A stretch of DNA of 7,364 nucleotides, taken from contig JAHDCE010000193.1 in the NCBI GenBank assembly GCA_020630045.1, positions 1 through 7,364 of the forward strand, written 5' to 3'. The notes under the pieces are model-generated. The model had not been told where the DNA came from and made no database searches. It worked only from the letters and a program-made list of their open reading frames with translations. Of the stretch, positions 1-6,023 are shown one piece after another; position 1 is the stretch's first letter; each line of letters starts with the position of its first letter. Both the position numbers and the translations under genes were made by a program. This DNA is from Saprospiraceae bacterium. GTDB lineage: Bacteria; Bacteroidota; Bacteroidia; Chitinophagales; Saprospiraceae.

Positions 1-51
1 CAAAAAGACCCGAAAAGCATATTCCCTGATTATTTATGGCCGGGTACTTAA
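1..51 (+). CDS. Possible 3' end of a gene entering from the left
   Basis: The frame beginning at base 1 is open for 16 codons and ends at a TAA at 49-51; the peptide would read QKDPKSIFPDYLWPGT. It would be convergent with glyA, leaving a 44-bp gap between the two stop codons. The tail has protein-like composition but is too short to assign to a family. A second frame (base 2 to the TAG at 82-84) is also open, and a leftward ATG at 20-18 could equally begin a gene downstream of glyA. The call is therefore a guess, and sequence to the left is needed to decide. Confidence 0.25.
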   Translation, partial: QKDPKSIFPDYLWPGT

Positions 52-95
52 TTCAATACAAAGTAAGAGAGACTTTTTATTATAGGAATATAATT

Positions 96-1379
96 CTAGA
101 CCCCTACCTTCTCCGGATACAAGGGGAATTGCTTCATGTATTCGTGAATTTCTCCTTTCACATTTTCGACAACTGCTTCATTCCCTTTTTGGGAAATGAT
201 GCTGTCTATCCATTTGACCGTTTGAATACAATCCTCTTCTTTGAACCCACGGCTGGTAATCGCCGCGGTTCCCAATCTGATACCTGAAGTAACGAACGGA
301 GATTGCGTATCGAAAGGCACCATATTTTTATTGACGGTTAATTCCGCTGCCACCAATGCTTGTTCGGCCTCCTTGCCGGTAATGTCTTTATTCCTAAGAT
401 CGATTAACATCAAGTGGTTGTCAGTTCCTTTTGAAATGATATCATAGCCCCTTTCAACCAAAGCCCCTGCCATAGCTTGAGCATTTTTGATGACTTGTTC
501 ACCATAAGTTTTGAATTCAGGCTGTAAGGCTTCGCCGAATGCTACAGCCTTCGCTGCGATGACATGTTCTAATGGTCCTCCTTGCATTCCTGGAAAAACA
601 CCGGAATTCAAAATGGCGGACATCTTAATATCATTGCCCTTCTTGGTTTTGCGTCCCCAAGGGTTGGCGAAGTTTTGACCCATCATGATGATTCCCCCCC
701 TAGGACCTCGAAGGGTTTTGTGTGTCGTGGAAGTTACGATATGACAATGAGGCATCGGATCATTGAGCAACTTGGCTGCAATAAGACCGGCCGGATGTGC
801 GATATCCGCCAAAAGCAATGCACCGACTTTATCCGCGATTTCCCGGAAACGGGCATAATCCCAATCTCGAGAATATGCCGAAGCGCCACAAATGATAAGC
901 TTCGGTCGTTCTTTCAAGGCAGTCGCTTCGACCTTATCCATATCTATGAGACCGGTGTCCTTCTCGACTCCATAAAATGTCGGTCGATAAACTTTTCCGG
1001 AATAGTTGACCGGAGAACCGTGTGACAGGTGACCACCGTGCGACAAATCGAATCCCAAAATGGTATCGCCCGGTTGTAAACAAGCCAAAAATACCGCTGC
1101 ATTGGCTTGAGCGCCGGAATGTGGTTGTACATTGGCATAAGCCGCACCGAACAGTTCTTTTAGCCGATCAATGGCGAGTTGTTCGACTTGATCCACAATT
1201 TCGCATCCACCGTAGTACCTTTTGCCGGGGTAACCCTCGGCGTACTTATTGGTCAAACAACTCCCCATCGCTTGAATCACATCGGCGCTGGTGAAGTTTT
1301 CGGAAGCGATCAACTCTATTCCTTGGCGTTGTCTTTGGAGTTCCTGATTGATTAAATCAAATACGAGTTGGTCTGCCAT
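96..1379 (-). CDS. glyA: Serine hydroxymethyltransferase (GlyA)
   Basis: This cytosolic PLP enzyme interconverts serine plus tetrahydrofolate with glycine plus 5,10-methylene-THF and is the main source of one-carbon units. Recognisable SHMT blocks run the whole length: the N-terminal ELIASENF segment (about residues 22-29), KYAEGYPGKRYYGG (45-58), QPHSGAQAN (85-93), the PLP-contacting ADIAH (191-195), and the active-site TSTTHKTLRGPRGG, in which Lys221 should form the Schiff base. The product is 427 aa, close to the 417 aa of the E. coli enzyme, and appears complete. The frame can be extended seven codons to a TTG at 1400, but the ATG at 1379 is preferred: SHMT homologues begin near here, the leader is A-rich, and the TTG lies inside a promoter-like box. 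It appears to be monocistronic. Function is certain; only the exact start is inferred. Confidence 0.97.
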   Translation of the reverse strand: MADQLVFDLINQELQRQRQGIELIASENFTSADVIQAMGSCLTNKYAEGYPGKRYYGGCEIVDQVEQLAIDRLKELFGAAYANVQPHSGAQANAAVFLACLQPGDTILGFDLSHGGHLSHGSPVNYSGKVYRPTFYGVEKDTGLIDMDKVEATALKERPKLIICGASAYSRDWDYARFREIADKVGALLLADIAHPAGLIAAKLLNDPMPHCHIVTSTTHKTLRGPRGGIIMMGQNFANPWGRKTKKGNDIKMSAILNSGVFPGMQGGPLEHVIAAKAVAFGEALQPEFKTYGEQVIKNAQAMAGALVERGYDIISKGTDNHLMLIDLRNKDITGKEAEQALVAAELTVNKNMVPFDTQSPFVTSGIRLGTAAITSRGFKEEDCIQTVKWIDSIISQKGNEAVVENVKGEIHEYMKQFPLYPEKVGV

Positions 1380-1397
1380 TTTAATTATTTTAGGATG

Positions 1398-1405
1398 CAA
1401 AAATA
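1398..1405 (-). promoter_or_regulatory. Candidate TAnnTTTG (-7) promoter box of glyA
   Basis: Read on the minus strand the bases are TATTTTTG, an exact match to the Bacteroidota sigma-factor -7 consensus TAnnTTTG. It ends 18 bases upstream of the glyA ATG, so a transcript starting about 6 bases downstream would have a leader of only about 12 bases. No clear TTG -33 element is visible at the usual spacing, which lowers confidence. The first two bases (TA, 1405-1404) are the terminal TA of the neighbouring inverted-repeat element. Confidence 0.4.
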
Positions 1406-1569
1406 GACATTATTACGAATTGTTTTTATGAGAGCTAGAATTAGAGATTTTATTCTCAATTGATGAATGCACGGAATCTGGTAGCCGTAGCTACCATGAT
1501 GAGTACATGAAGAAGAGTGAGGATGAAATATCAATTATAGCCATACAATCTAATTCGTAATAATGTCTA
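1404..1569. mobile_element. MITE-like palindromic element with 18-bp terminal inverted repeats
   Basis: The first 18 bases, TAGACATTATTACGAATT (1404-1421), are the exact reverse complement of the last 18 (1552-1569). Each end carries TA, so the element may be a 162-bp unit with 16-bp repeats flanked by a TA target duplication, as for IS630/Tc1-type transposition and Correia-type MITEs. Similarity between the arms continues inward: left-arm GCTAGAATTAGAG (about 1434-1446) matches the reverse complement of the right arm around 1529-1541 at most positions, and the following ATTTTATTCTCA has a near match as well. The centre is a perfect 7-bp hairpin, TGGTAGC-CGTA-GCTACCA (1479-1496), almost exactly at the midpoint. 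There is no room for a transposase. What is seen is the inverted repeat and the palindrome; mobility is inferred from structure alone. A structured leader RNA or a bidirectional regulatory element are alternatives. Confidence 0.55.
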
Positions 1570-1575
1570 ATATAT

Positions 1576-1610
1576 AATGCCGCCCTAGAATTTTATTCCA
1601 AGGCGACATT
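1576..1610 (-). terminator. Hairpin downstream of the secreted-protein gene, probable terminator
   Basis: AATGCCGCC (1576-1584) pairs with GGCGACATT (1602-1610) at 8 of 9 positions. An inner GAAT/ATTC stem (1588-1591 with 1595-1598) closes on a TTT loop. The hairpin starts 40 bases beyond the stop codon of the leftward gene ending at 1650, where a terminator is expected. The sequence beyond it on the minus strand is AT-rich (ATATATTA) but lacks a real T run, so factor-independent termination is only likely, not certain. It also insulates glyA from readthrough. Confidence 0.4.
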
Positions 1611-1649
1611 ATTTTATCGCGATTAGGTGTGTTTATATTTTTATCCGTC

Positions 1650-2678
1650 CTATTGCCCGGTCATCAGGCTCATTTTGAACGGTGTCAACTCTTTATTTTC
1701 ATCTTGAAAAATCATCATATACATCCCTGCCTTCTCAATAAGCCCGGGTACTTCTAATGTGTGATTACCTCGTCTCATGTCTAACTTTTGTGAAGTCCAA
1801 AGCAATCTCCCATTCATATCCACCCACATCAGATGTCCTCTAAACTCCTCATTCAATTCTAAGTGAAGAACTTCGCCTTTGGATATATTACTAGGAAAAA
1901 CAGAAATAACGGGGCCATCGGAATTGCGAGAACGCAAGACAATGACCGGACTGTATTCGAAGGTACCATCCAGGTCCACCATTTTCAATCTATAATAATT
2001 GGTCGGAGCGGAATCATAATCGAAATAAGAAAAATGCAATGTCTCGGCAGATTCAGCGACGGAATTTAAGATTTTTACGGTTCTATATCCCCCTTCATAA
2101 TATGATGATCGCTCCACTTCGAAATGGGAAAACTCGGATTGAGAAGCCGTTGCCCATCCCAAATGGTTTCCTTTTTCAAAGGAGCGACCTTTGAAATATA
2201 TCAATTCCACAGGTAAAACAACCCTTTCATCACCGTTAATGGTAATATCGGACTCAACAGTCCCACATGTTCCGCCTACCGATGCACTAGTGCTTGCTCC
2301 AATTCCCAAAGTCGCTTGGGAATTATGAGGAAGAGTGATGAAAAAAGTTTCTCCAAAATCGGAAAGACAATGCCATCCGGCAGTAATCTTTGTACTCCCC
2401 GGCGGATCGTAAGTCCACGAAACATTGGTATCTGAGACTCCGTCATTATTGGAGTCATAATCCAATGAGAATGTAACTGTTTTAGGCGATGGGGAACTTC
2501 CCACCTCGACACAAATATCCACTTCGACATCAATGGTGAGTCCATTGTCGGCAATCAGGCTGATTTCGGCGTTAGAATCTTCAATACAATCGGCACTGGC
2601 CGACAGACAACAACAGCACACTAGCATAGTGCTTATAAATGCATACACTGTTCCTGTCCAGGAAATACTCTCTCTCAT
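1650..2678 (-). CDS. Secreted protein with C-terminal T9SS-like sorting domain
   Basis: This is a 342-aa exported protein, probably delivered outside the cell or to the surface by the type IX secretion system. Residues 1-29 form a Sec signal peptide with a hydrophobic core and a likely signal-peptidase I site after SASA. Residues 30-150 are a beta-rich region of no recognised family, containing an acidic DYDSNNDGVSD segment (73-83) resembling a calcium-binding loop. Residues 156-248 match the linker module seen just before sorting domains in many Bacteroidota cargo proteins (PVELIYFKG, FEVERS, YYRLKMVDLDGTFEYSP). Residues 258-342 resemble a type A sorting domain (ISVFPSN, DMNGRLL, GMYMMIF), but FPSN replaces the usual YPNP and the tail LMTGQ lacks the usual basic end. 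No catalytic motif was seen. The gene is monocistronic, with no TAnnTTTG box evident upstream. Secretion is well supported; the biochemical role is unknown. Confidence 0.85.
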   Translation of the reverse strand: MRESISWTGTVYAFISTMLVCCCCLSASADCIEDSNAEISLIADNGLTIDVEVDICVEVGSSPSPKTVTFSLDYDSNNDGVSDTNVSWTYDPPGSTKITAGWHCLSDFGETFFITLPHNSQATLGIGASTSASVGGTCGTVESDITINGDERVVLPVELIYFKGRSFEKGNHLGWATASQSEFSHFEVERSSYYEGGYRTVKILNSVAESAETLHFSYFDYDSAPTNYYRLKMVDLDGTFEYSPVIVLRSRNSDGPVISVFPSNISKGEVLHLELNEEFRGHLMWVDMNGRLLWTSQKLDMRRGNHTLEVPGLIEKAGMYMMIFQDENKELTPFKMSLMTGQ

Positions 2679-2801
2679 GACTTTTAAATTTAGGTGTGTA
2701 AAAAATCCGATAAAACGTCATGCAATCCAAGTCACTGGAACAACAATGATTTCATCTATAAGTCAATGTTTTGATTCCTGGTCGCAACATTTTTTAAACT
2801 T

Positions 2802-2824
2802 AATTCAAAATGCATTCCTGAATT
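2802..2824. repeat. Quasi-palindrome, possible operator
   Basis: AATTCA (2802-2807) and TGAATT (2819-2824) are inverted copies flanking the 8-bp palindrome AATGCATT (2809-2816), with one base of asymmetry. It lies in the divergent intergenic region about 124 bp from the secreted-protein start. The size suits a dimeric regulator, but such AT-rich dyads arise by chance and no family is suggested. Confidence 0.2.
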
Positions 2825-2983
2825 TGAGAAAACACTTTTTACAATGTCAATCCCGTGACGGAAAGCAAATACTTATTACAAAAAACAAACAAGCATAAAC
2901 CAGCTAATAACAAGGATTTACCCAAAACAACTACAAAAAACAAATAGACAGTCCTATCAAATTACAAATCACCTAATTACACC

Positions 2984-3014
2984 ATTTTCATACACTGTAT
3001 TTAATTTTCATACA
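2984..3014 (+). repeat. Tandem 11-bp direct repeat upstream of the permease
   Basis: ATTTTCATACA occurs exactly at 2984-2994 and again at 3004-3014, a 20-base period of about two helical turns. This would put both copies on the same DNA face. The spacer includes the end of the palindrome TACACTGTA (2991-2999). The second copy ends 31 bases before the preferred permease start. The arrangement suggests a regulator-binding site, but no protein can be named. Confidence 0.35.
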
Positions 3015-3045
3015 AATGATTTTTTCATTTCCTTATCTTTCGGGC

Positions 3046-4095
3046 ATGTTTCGATACTTGTTCAGAAGATTGTCCTATGGAATTGGGGTAATGATAGCGG
3101 TTGTCCTATTGGTCACTACCATCATCTATTCCGCCAAGGTGGATCCCGCTTCATTGACATTCGGACAACGGGCCGACACCGGCTCAATGGAGGCCAAGCG
3201 ACTGGAATATGGTCTGGACAAACCCTTACTATTGCAACAATGGGACTATTTGAATGACATATCTCCACTAGGAGCCGTTTACCGATCACAAGTCGACAAG
3301 TATTCGGGTGTACACTTATTTTCCTTGGGCAATCGGGCATTATTGATAAAAGCCCCTTACTTAAGAACCTCATATCAAACCGGAGAACAGGTATCCACTA
3401 TATTGCTAAAAAAAATTCCTAGGACGGCGGCATTGGCATTGGGAGCGATTCTAGTCGGAGCCATTATCGGTATATTTTTCGGAGTCATCGCTTCTTTATT
3501 CAAGGACAGTATCTTGGATCGGTTCATCGTAACCTTATCGGTAGTCGGCTTCTCACTTCCCAGTTATGTGATGGCGATGATACTGGCCATCGTATTCGCC
3601 TATCTTCTCGGAGAATATACCGGTCTGAATATTACCGGTGGATTGACGACATTAGACGATGAAGGGAATGAAGTTTTTGTATGGAAAAATTTAATCCTTC
3701 CTGTTTTGGCCCTAGGTATCCGACCTATCGGAATATTCACACAATTGACGAGAAGCGCCATGTTGGATGTCTTGAACCAAGATTATATCCGAACCGCCAA
3801 AGCCAAAGGATTACCAGCCTCCAAAGTATTGTTCAAACATGCTTTGAGAAATGCTCTTAACCCAGTATCCACTTCAATCACGGGTTGGTTCGCCTCATTG
3901 TTGGCAGGAGCTTTTTTTGTAGAAAATGTATTTTCCTATGATGGTTTAGGGTTAGAGACCATTAAGGCGTTGGATACCTACGACATTCCTGTAGTATTGG
4001 GTGTCGTATTATTCCTCGCCTTGGTATTTATTATCGTAAATATTATTTCGGACTTGATTTATGCTTGGCTAGATCCGAGGGTGAGGGTTAGTTAG
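3046..4095 (+). CDS. ABC transporter permease, DppB/OppB type
   Basis: This is an inner-membrane permease subunit of the peptide/nickel (BPD_transp_1) class, normally paired with a DppC-like permease, ATPases and a substrate-binding protein. The product is 349 aa, close to the 339 aa of E. coli DppB. Six hydrophobic segments are visible at about residues 11-28, 127-151, 160-188, 215-235, 275-292 and 315-338. A soluble loop of about 95 residues after the first helix is typical of the family. The cytoplasmic EAA loop that contacts the ATPase is clear: DYIRTAKAKGLPASKVLFKH (246-265), followed by ALRNALNPV. The C-terminus IYAWLDPRVR is also characteristic. The ATG at 3046 is preferred over the one at 3016 because MFRYLFRRL is the usual family start. 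No partner subunits are in the window, so the substrate cannot be assigned. maf follows 43 bp downstream. Confidence 0.9.
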   Translation: MFRYLFRRLSYGIGVMIAVVLLVTTIIYSAKVDPASLTFGQRADTGSMEAKRLEYGLDKPLLLQQWDYLNDISPLGAVYRSQVDKYSGVHLFSLGNRALLIKAPYLRTSYQTGEQVSTILLKKIPRTAALALGAILVGAIIGIFFGVIASLFKDSILDRFIVTLSVVGFSLPSYVMAMILAIVFAYLLGEYTGLNITGGLTTLDDEGNEVFVWKNLILPVLALGIRPIGIFTQLTRSAMLDVLNQDYIRTAKAKGLPASKVLFKHALRNALNPVSTSITGWFASLLAGAFFVENVFSYDGLGLETIKALDTYDIPVVLGVVLFLALVFIIVNIISDLIYAWLDPRVRVS

Positions 4096-4138
4096 GGATT
4101 GAGATAAATGATTGATAAGTCATTTGAATTTTAAAGGA

Positions 4139-4711
4139 ATGAATTTTAAAAACAAAAAAATCATATTGGCATCCAAATCTCCGAGAAGAAGTCAATTATT
4201 GCGACAAGCGGGAATCCCTTTTGAAATAAAAACAAAAGAAGTAGAAGAAATTTATCCGGACAACATGAATGTGGATGAAGTCCCCGAATATTTAGCATTG
4301 AAAAAGGCCCGTGCCGCTCGTTCGTTCATCACTGACGACGAAATCATAATTGCAGCAGATAGTGTTGTCATACTTGATGATGTCATTTATGGAAAACCGA
4401 AGGACGAAGCTGATGCTGCTAGGATTCTTAGCAAATTATCGGGCAACAAACATCGGGTCATAACCGGGGTTTGCTTAATGAATCGGGATAAAGAAAAAAC
4501 TTTCTCGGGCGTTTCCCACGTCTATTTCAATCAGTTGACCGAAGAAGAAATCCGATATTATATTCGACAATACCAACCTTTCGACAAGGCGGGAGCATAT
4601 GCCATACAAGAATGGATCGGGCTTTGTAAAATCAATCGCATAGAAGGCACATACGCCAATATCATGGGACTTCCCGTGGATATGGTTTATCGCGAGCTCT
4701 CCAATTTTTAG
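4139..4711 (+). CDS. maf: Maf family nucleotide pyrophosphatase (dTTP/UTP type)
   Basis: Maf proteins are cytosolic house-cleaning enzymes that hydrolyse nucleoside triphosphates, including modified ones, to the monophosphate and pyrophosphate. The protein is 190 aa, the normal length. It shows the substrate-binding ASKSPRRSQLL (residues 11-21), conserved KKARAA (55-60), AADSVV (72-77) with Asp74 as the expected catalytic residue (usually ADTVV), YGKP (84-87) and HRVITGV (105-111). The DKAGAYAIQEW segment (149-159) followed by GTYANIMGLPV (170-180) places it in the YhdE-like dTTP/UTP branch. The frame extends to a TTG at 4112, but the ATG at 4139 is preferred: homologues begin just before the KIILAS strand, and AAAGGA precedes it, although very close. 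It lies 43 bp after the permease and may be co-transcribed with it. Confidence 0.95.
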   Translation: MNFKNKKIILASKSPRRSQLLRQAGIPFEIKTKEVEEIYPDNMNVDEVPEYLALKKARAARSFITDDEIIIAADSVVILDDVIYGKPKDEADAARILSKLSGNKHRVITGVCLMNRDKEKTFSGVSHVYFNQLTEEEIRYYIRQYQPFDKAGAYAIQEWIGLCKINRIEGTYANIMGLPVDMVYRELSNF

Positions 4712-4714
4712 GTG

Positions 4715-4735
4715 TCGCCTTCCGGCGAAATTTCT
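4715..4735 (+). terminator. Short hairpin after maf, possible terminator
   Basis: TCGCC (4715-4719) and GGCGA (4724-4728) form a 5-bp GC-rich stem closed by a TTCC loop, beginning 4 bases after the maf stop codon, and are followed by AATTTCTCC. The stem is short and the T tract is interrupted, so this is a weak candidate. A longer T run at 4743-4749 is probably too far from the stem to help. Confidence 0.3.
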
Positions 4736-4858
4736 CCAAGTATTTTTTTATTTAATATAAATTCCTTAAGTTAGTTGTCCACGAAACTGAATGGATAGTC
4801 GCTACATTTAATTGCAATATCCGAGGAGAGTTCGCTTTCCTTTCAGAACAGAACAGAT

Positions 4859-5551
4859 TTGAAGAACATTGTTGATTATTTGAAATCCGCCTTCTCGGTG
4901 GACTGTGTCATATTTGGGTTTGATGAAGCTGAAGGGCTTCAGGTATTGTTATTCCGCAGAGATGAACCTCCGGCGGAAGGAGAAATCGCATTACCCGGAG
5001 ACTTGGTGGAACCGGATGAAGACTTAGAGTCTTCCGCTTCTCGAATATTAACACTCATTACAGGTATAGATCATTTATTCCTACAACAAGTACGGACATT
5101 CGGCCAAGTAGACAGACATCCGCAAGGACGGGTGCTTACCATCGCTTATTATGCCCTGATCAATGTGGCTGACTATCCGATTACGACCACTAAGGAAGTA
5201 GAATGGTATTGCATTAAGAAGGCACTAGAAATGGATTTGCCTTTTGACCACCATCAAATATTAAAAGCCTCGTTTTCATTATTGAAAAACAATGTGAAAA
5301 CAGCGCCTATCGGCTTCGAGCTACTTCCGGAAAAATTCACGCTTTCGCAGTTACAATTGTTGTATGAATCCATTTTAGAAAAACCTTTGGACAAGCGGAA
5401 TTTCAGAAAAAAAATCACAGGCATGGGTTATCTCATCCCCTTGGATGAAAAACAAACCGGAGTGGCGCATAGACCGGCGAGGTTGTACAAATTCAATGAA
5501 GCTAAATATCGGAAAATATTGGAGCAAGGGGCTTTGGGATTGGAAATATAG
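4859..5551 (+). CDS. Nudix-fold transcriptional regulator, NrtR/AraR-like, catalytically degenerate
   Basis: The protein has an N-terminal Nudix fold (about residues 12-145) and a C-terminal winged helix-turn-helix (about 150-225; GFELLPEKFTLSQLQLLYES, then NFRKKITGMGYL). This layout is that of NrtR-type regulators and of the Bacteroides AraR (BT0354) family, in which a former hydrolase domain senses a small molecule. The Nudix box (47-70) keeps Glu54 and Arg62, but the usual REUXEE is RILTLI, so all metal-binding glutamates of that core are gone and the initial Gly is Asp. A hydrolase activity is therefore unlikely. No ATG exists between the upstream in-frame stop (4796-4798) and the domain. 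The start given is a TTG; GTG at codon 14 or another non-ATG start is possible. GAGGAG at 4823-4828 is too far from the TTG to explain it. The ligand is unknown: no arabinose or NAD genes are adjacent. The gene ends 34 bp from the convergent DUF3293 gene. Confidence 0.85.
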   Translation: MKNIVDYLKSAFSVDCVIFGFDEAEGLQVLLFRRDEPPAEGEIALPGDLVEPDEDLESSASRILTLITGIDHLFLQQVRTFGQVDRHPQGRVLTIAYYALINVADYPITTTKEVEWYCIKKALEMDLPFDHHQILKASFSLLKNNVKTAPIGFELLPEKFTLSQLQLLYESILEKPLDKRNFRKKITGMGYLIPLDEKQTGVAHRPARLYKFNEAKYRKILEQGALGLEI

Positions 5552-5553
5552 AA

Positions 5554-5570
5554 ACCTAATTATCCTAGGT
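5554..5570. terminator. Small inverted repeat between convergent genes
   Basis: ACCTA (5554-5558) and TAGGT (5566-5570) form a 5-bp stem with a 7-base loop, located between the stop codon of the Nudix-fold regulator and that of the DUF3293 gene. Its position suits a shared bidirectional terminator. The stem is short and no T run follows in either direction. Confidence 0.2.
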
Positions 5571-5585
5571 CAATGGAGATTATCA

Positions 5586-6023
5586 TCAATGGCACCACGC
5601 CAAACAAGGGATATGTTCATCAGTAGAAACCACTATGGCGTTTTGCTCATATTTCTTTCCTAATCGTAGTGCATCTTCCAGTGAAATCCCCAATACAAAA
5701 AAGCTCTCTTCAGCGGGCCAGCCATCTCCTTGTCCCAATGCATCAAAACAGGTCCATGAAGCAACATTTAAATCCTCTCTTAATTCAATATTGCGTTTTT
5801 TATTTTCTTCCTTCGGCAATGGTTTTGACAGGGGATTCCATGCTGTAATAAATACCCAGTCATCCACTTGATATTGGATTAGTATTTCTTGTAATCGAAT
5901 ATTCTCAACACCGATACGAATATCTAATTCCAATATCGGAACCGAATATTTGGTATTGAAATAAGCCGAAACCAATTCATGTTGAATCGACTCAGGAACC
6001 GGATGGGCGGGATGCGTCAGCAT
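5586..6023 (-). CDS. DUF3293 domain protein of unknown function
   Basis: This is a 145-aa soluble protein with no signal peptide or membrane segment. The hallmarks of DUF3293 are visible: an N-terminal helix leading to AYFNTKYSV (20-28), a strand ending in WVFITAWNP (56-64), a polar segment with N and R (74-82), and the C-terminal EESFFVLGISLEDALRLGKK (105-124), then YEQNAIVV. The family has no established biochemical role. The ATG at 6023 is the only methionine before the domain, so the 32-bp overlap with the end of the upstream acyltransferase gene is probably genuine and implies translational coupling. The C-terminus HIPCLAWCH has two cysteines separated by LAW, a possible but unproven metal or redox site. 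Confidence 0.75.
   Translation of the reverse strand: MLTHPAHPVPESIQHELVSAYFNTKYSVPILELDIRIGVENIRLQEILIQYQVDDWVFITAWNPLSKPLPKEENKKRNIELREDLNVASWTCFDALGQGDGWPAEESFFVLGISLEDALRLGKKYEQNAIVVSTDEHIPCLAWCH

Larger units (their letters stand above)
2679..3045. other. Divergent intergenic region with repeats and palindromes
   Basis: These 367 bases separate the leftward secreted-protein gene from the rightward permease gene and hold no convincing gene. The stretch 2881-2980 is very A-rich on the plus strand. Visible structure includes a dyad at 2802-2824, a tandem 11-bp repeat at 2984-3014 and the palindrome TACACTGTA at 2991-2999. No exact TAnnTTTG box was found for either gene; TAATTTTC (3002-3009) and TATCTTTC (3034-3041) are one-mismatch candidates for the permease. 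Both promoters are presumed to lie here. Confidence 0.6.

Noticed and set aside
79..94. ATTATA-GGAA-TATAAT inverted repeat just after the glyA stop codon
   Set aside because: The stem is only A/T pairs and is followed on the minus strand by an A run, not a T run, so it is not a credible terminator.
582..1025. Open frame of 147 codons on the plus strand opposite glyA
   Set aside because: It is antisense to a certain, highly conserved gene, and its translation shows no family motif. The other long frames lying opposite or out of phase with the annotated genes were rejected for the same reason.
1377..1400. Seven-codon N-terminal extension of glyA beginning at a TTG
   Set aside because: The TTG overlaps the TAnnTTTG box and SHMT homologues do not have this extension; the ATG at 1379 is in a better context.
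2595..2640. Possible lipoprotein signal in the CCCC-containing leader of the secreted protein
   Set aside because: No cysteine is preceded by a lipobox with Gly, Ala or Ser at -1; the SASA-D site fits signal peptidase I better.
2533..2898. Plus-strand open frame of 121 codons spanning the start of the secreted-protein gene and the intergenic region
   Set aside because: Nearly half of it is antisense to the signal peptide and N-terminal coding region, the rest is low-complexity AT-rich DNA, and the translation resembles no protein family.
3016..3045. Ten-codon extension of the permease from the ATG at 3016
   Set aside because: The family normally starts at M-x-RY-x-x-RR, found at 3046; the earlier ATG lies only 2 bases beyond the direct repeat.
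4112..4138. Nine-codon extension of maf beginning at a TTG
   Set aside because: The ATG at 4139 gives the usual family N-terminus directly before the KIILAS strand; no ribosome site supports the TTG.
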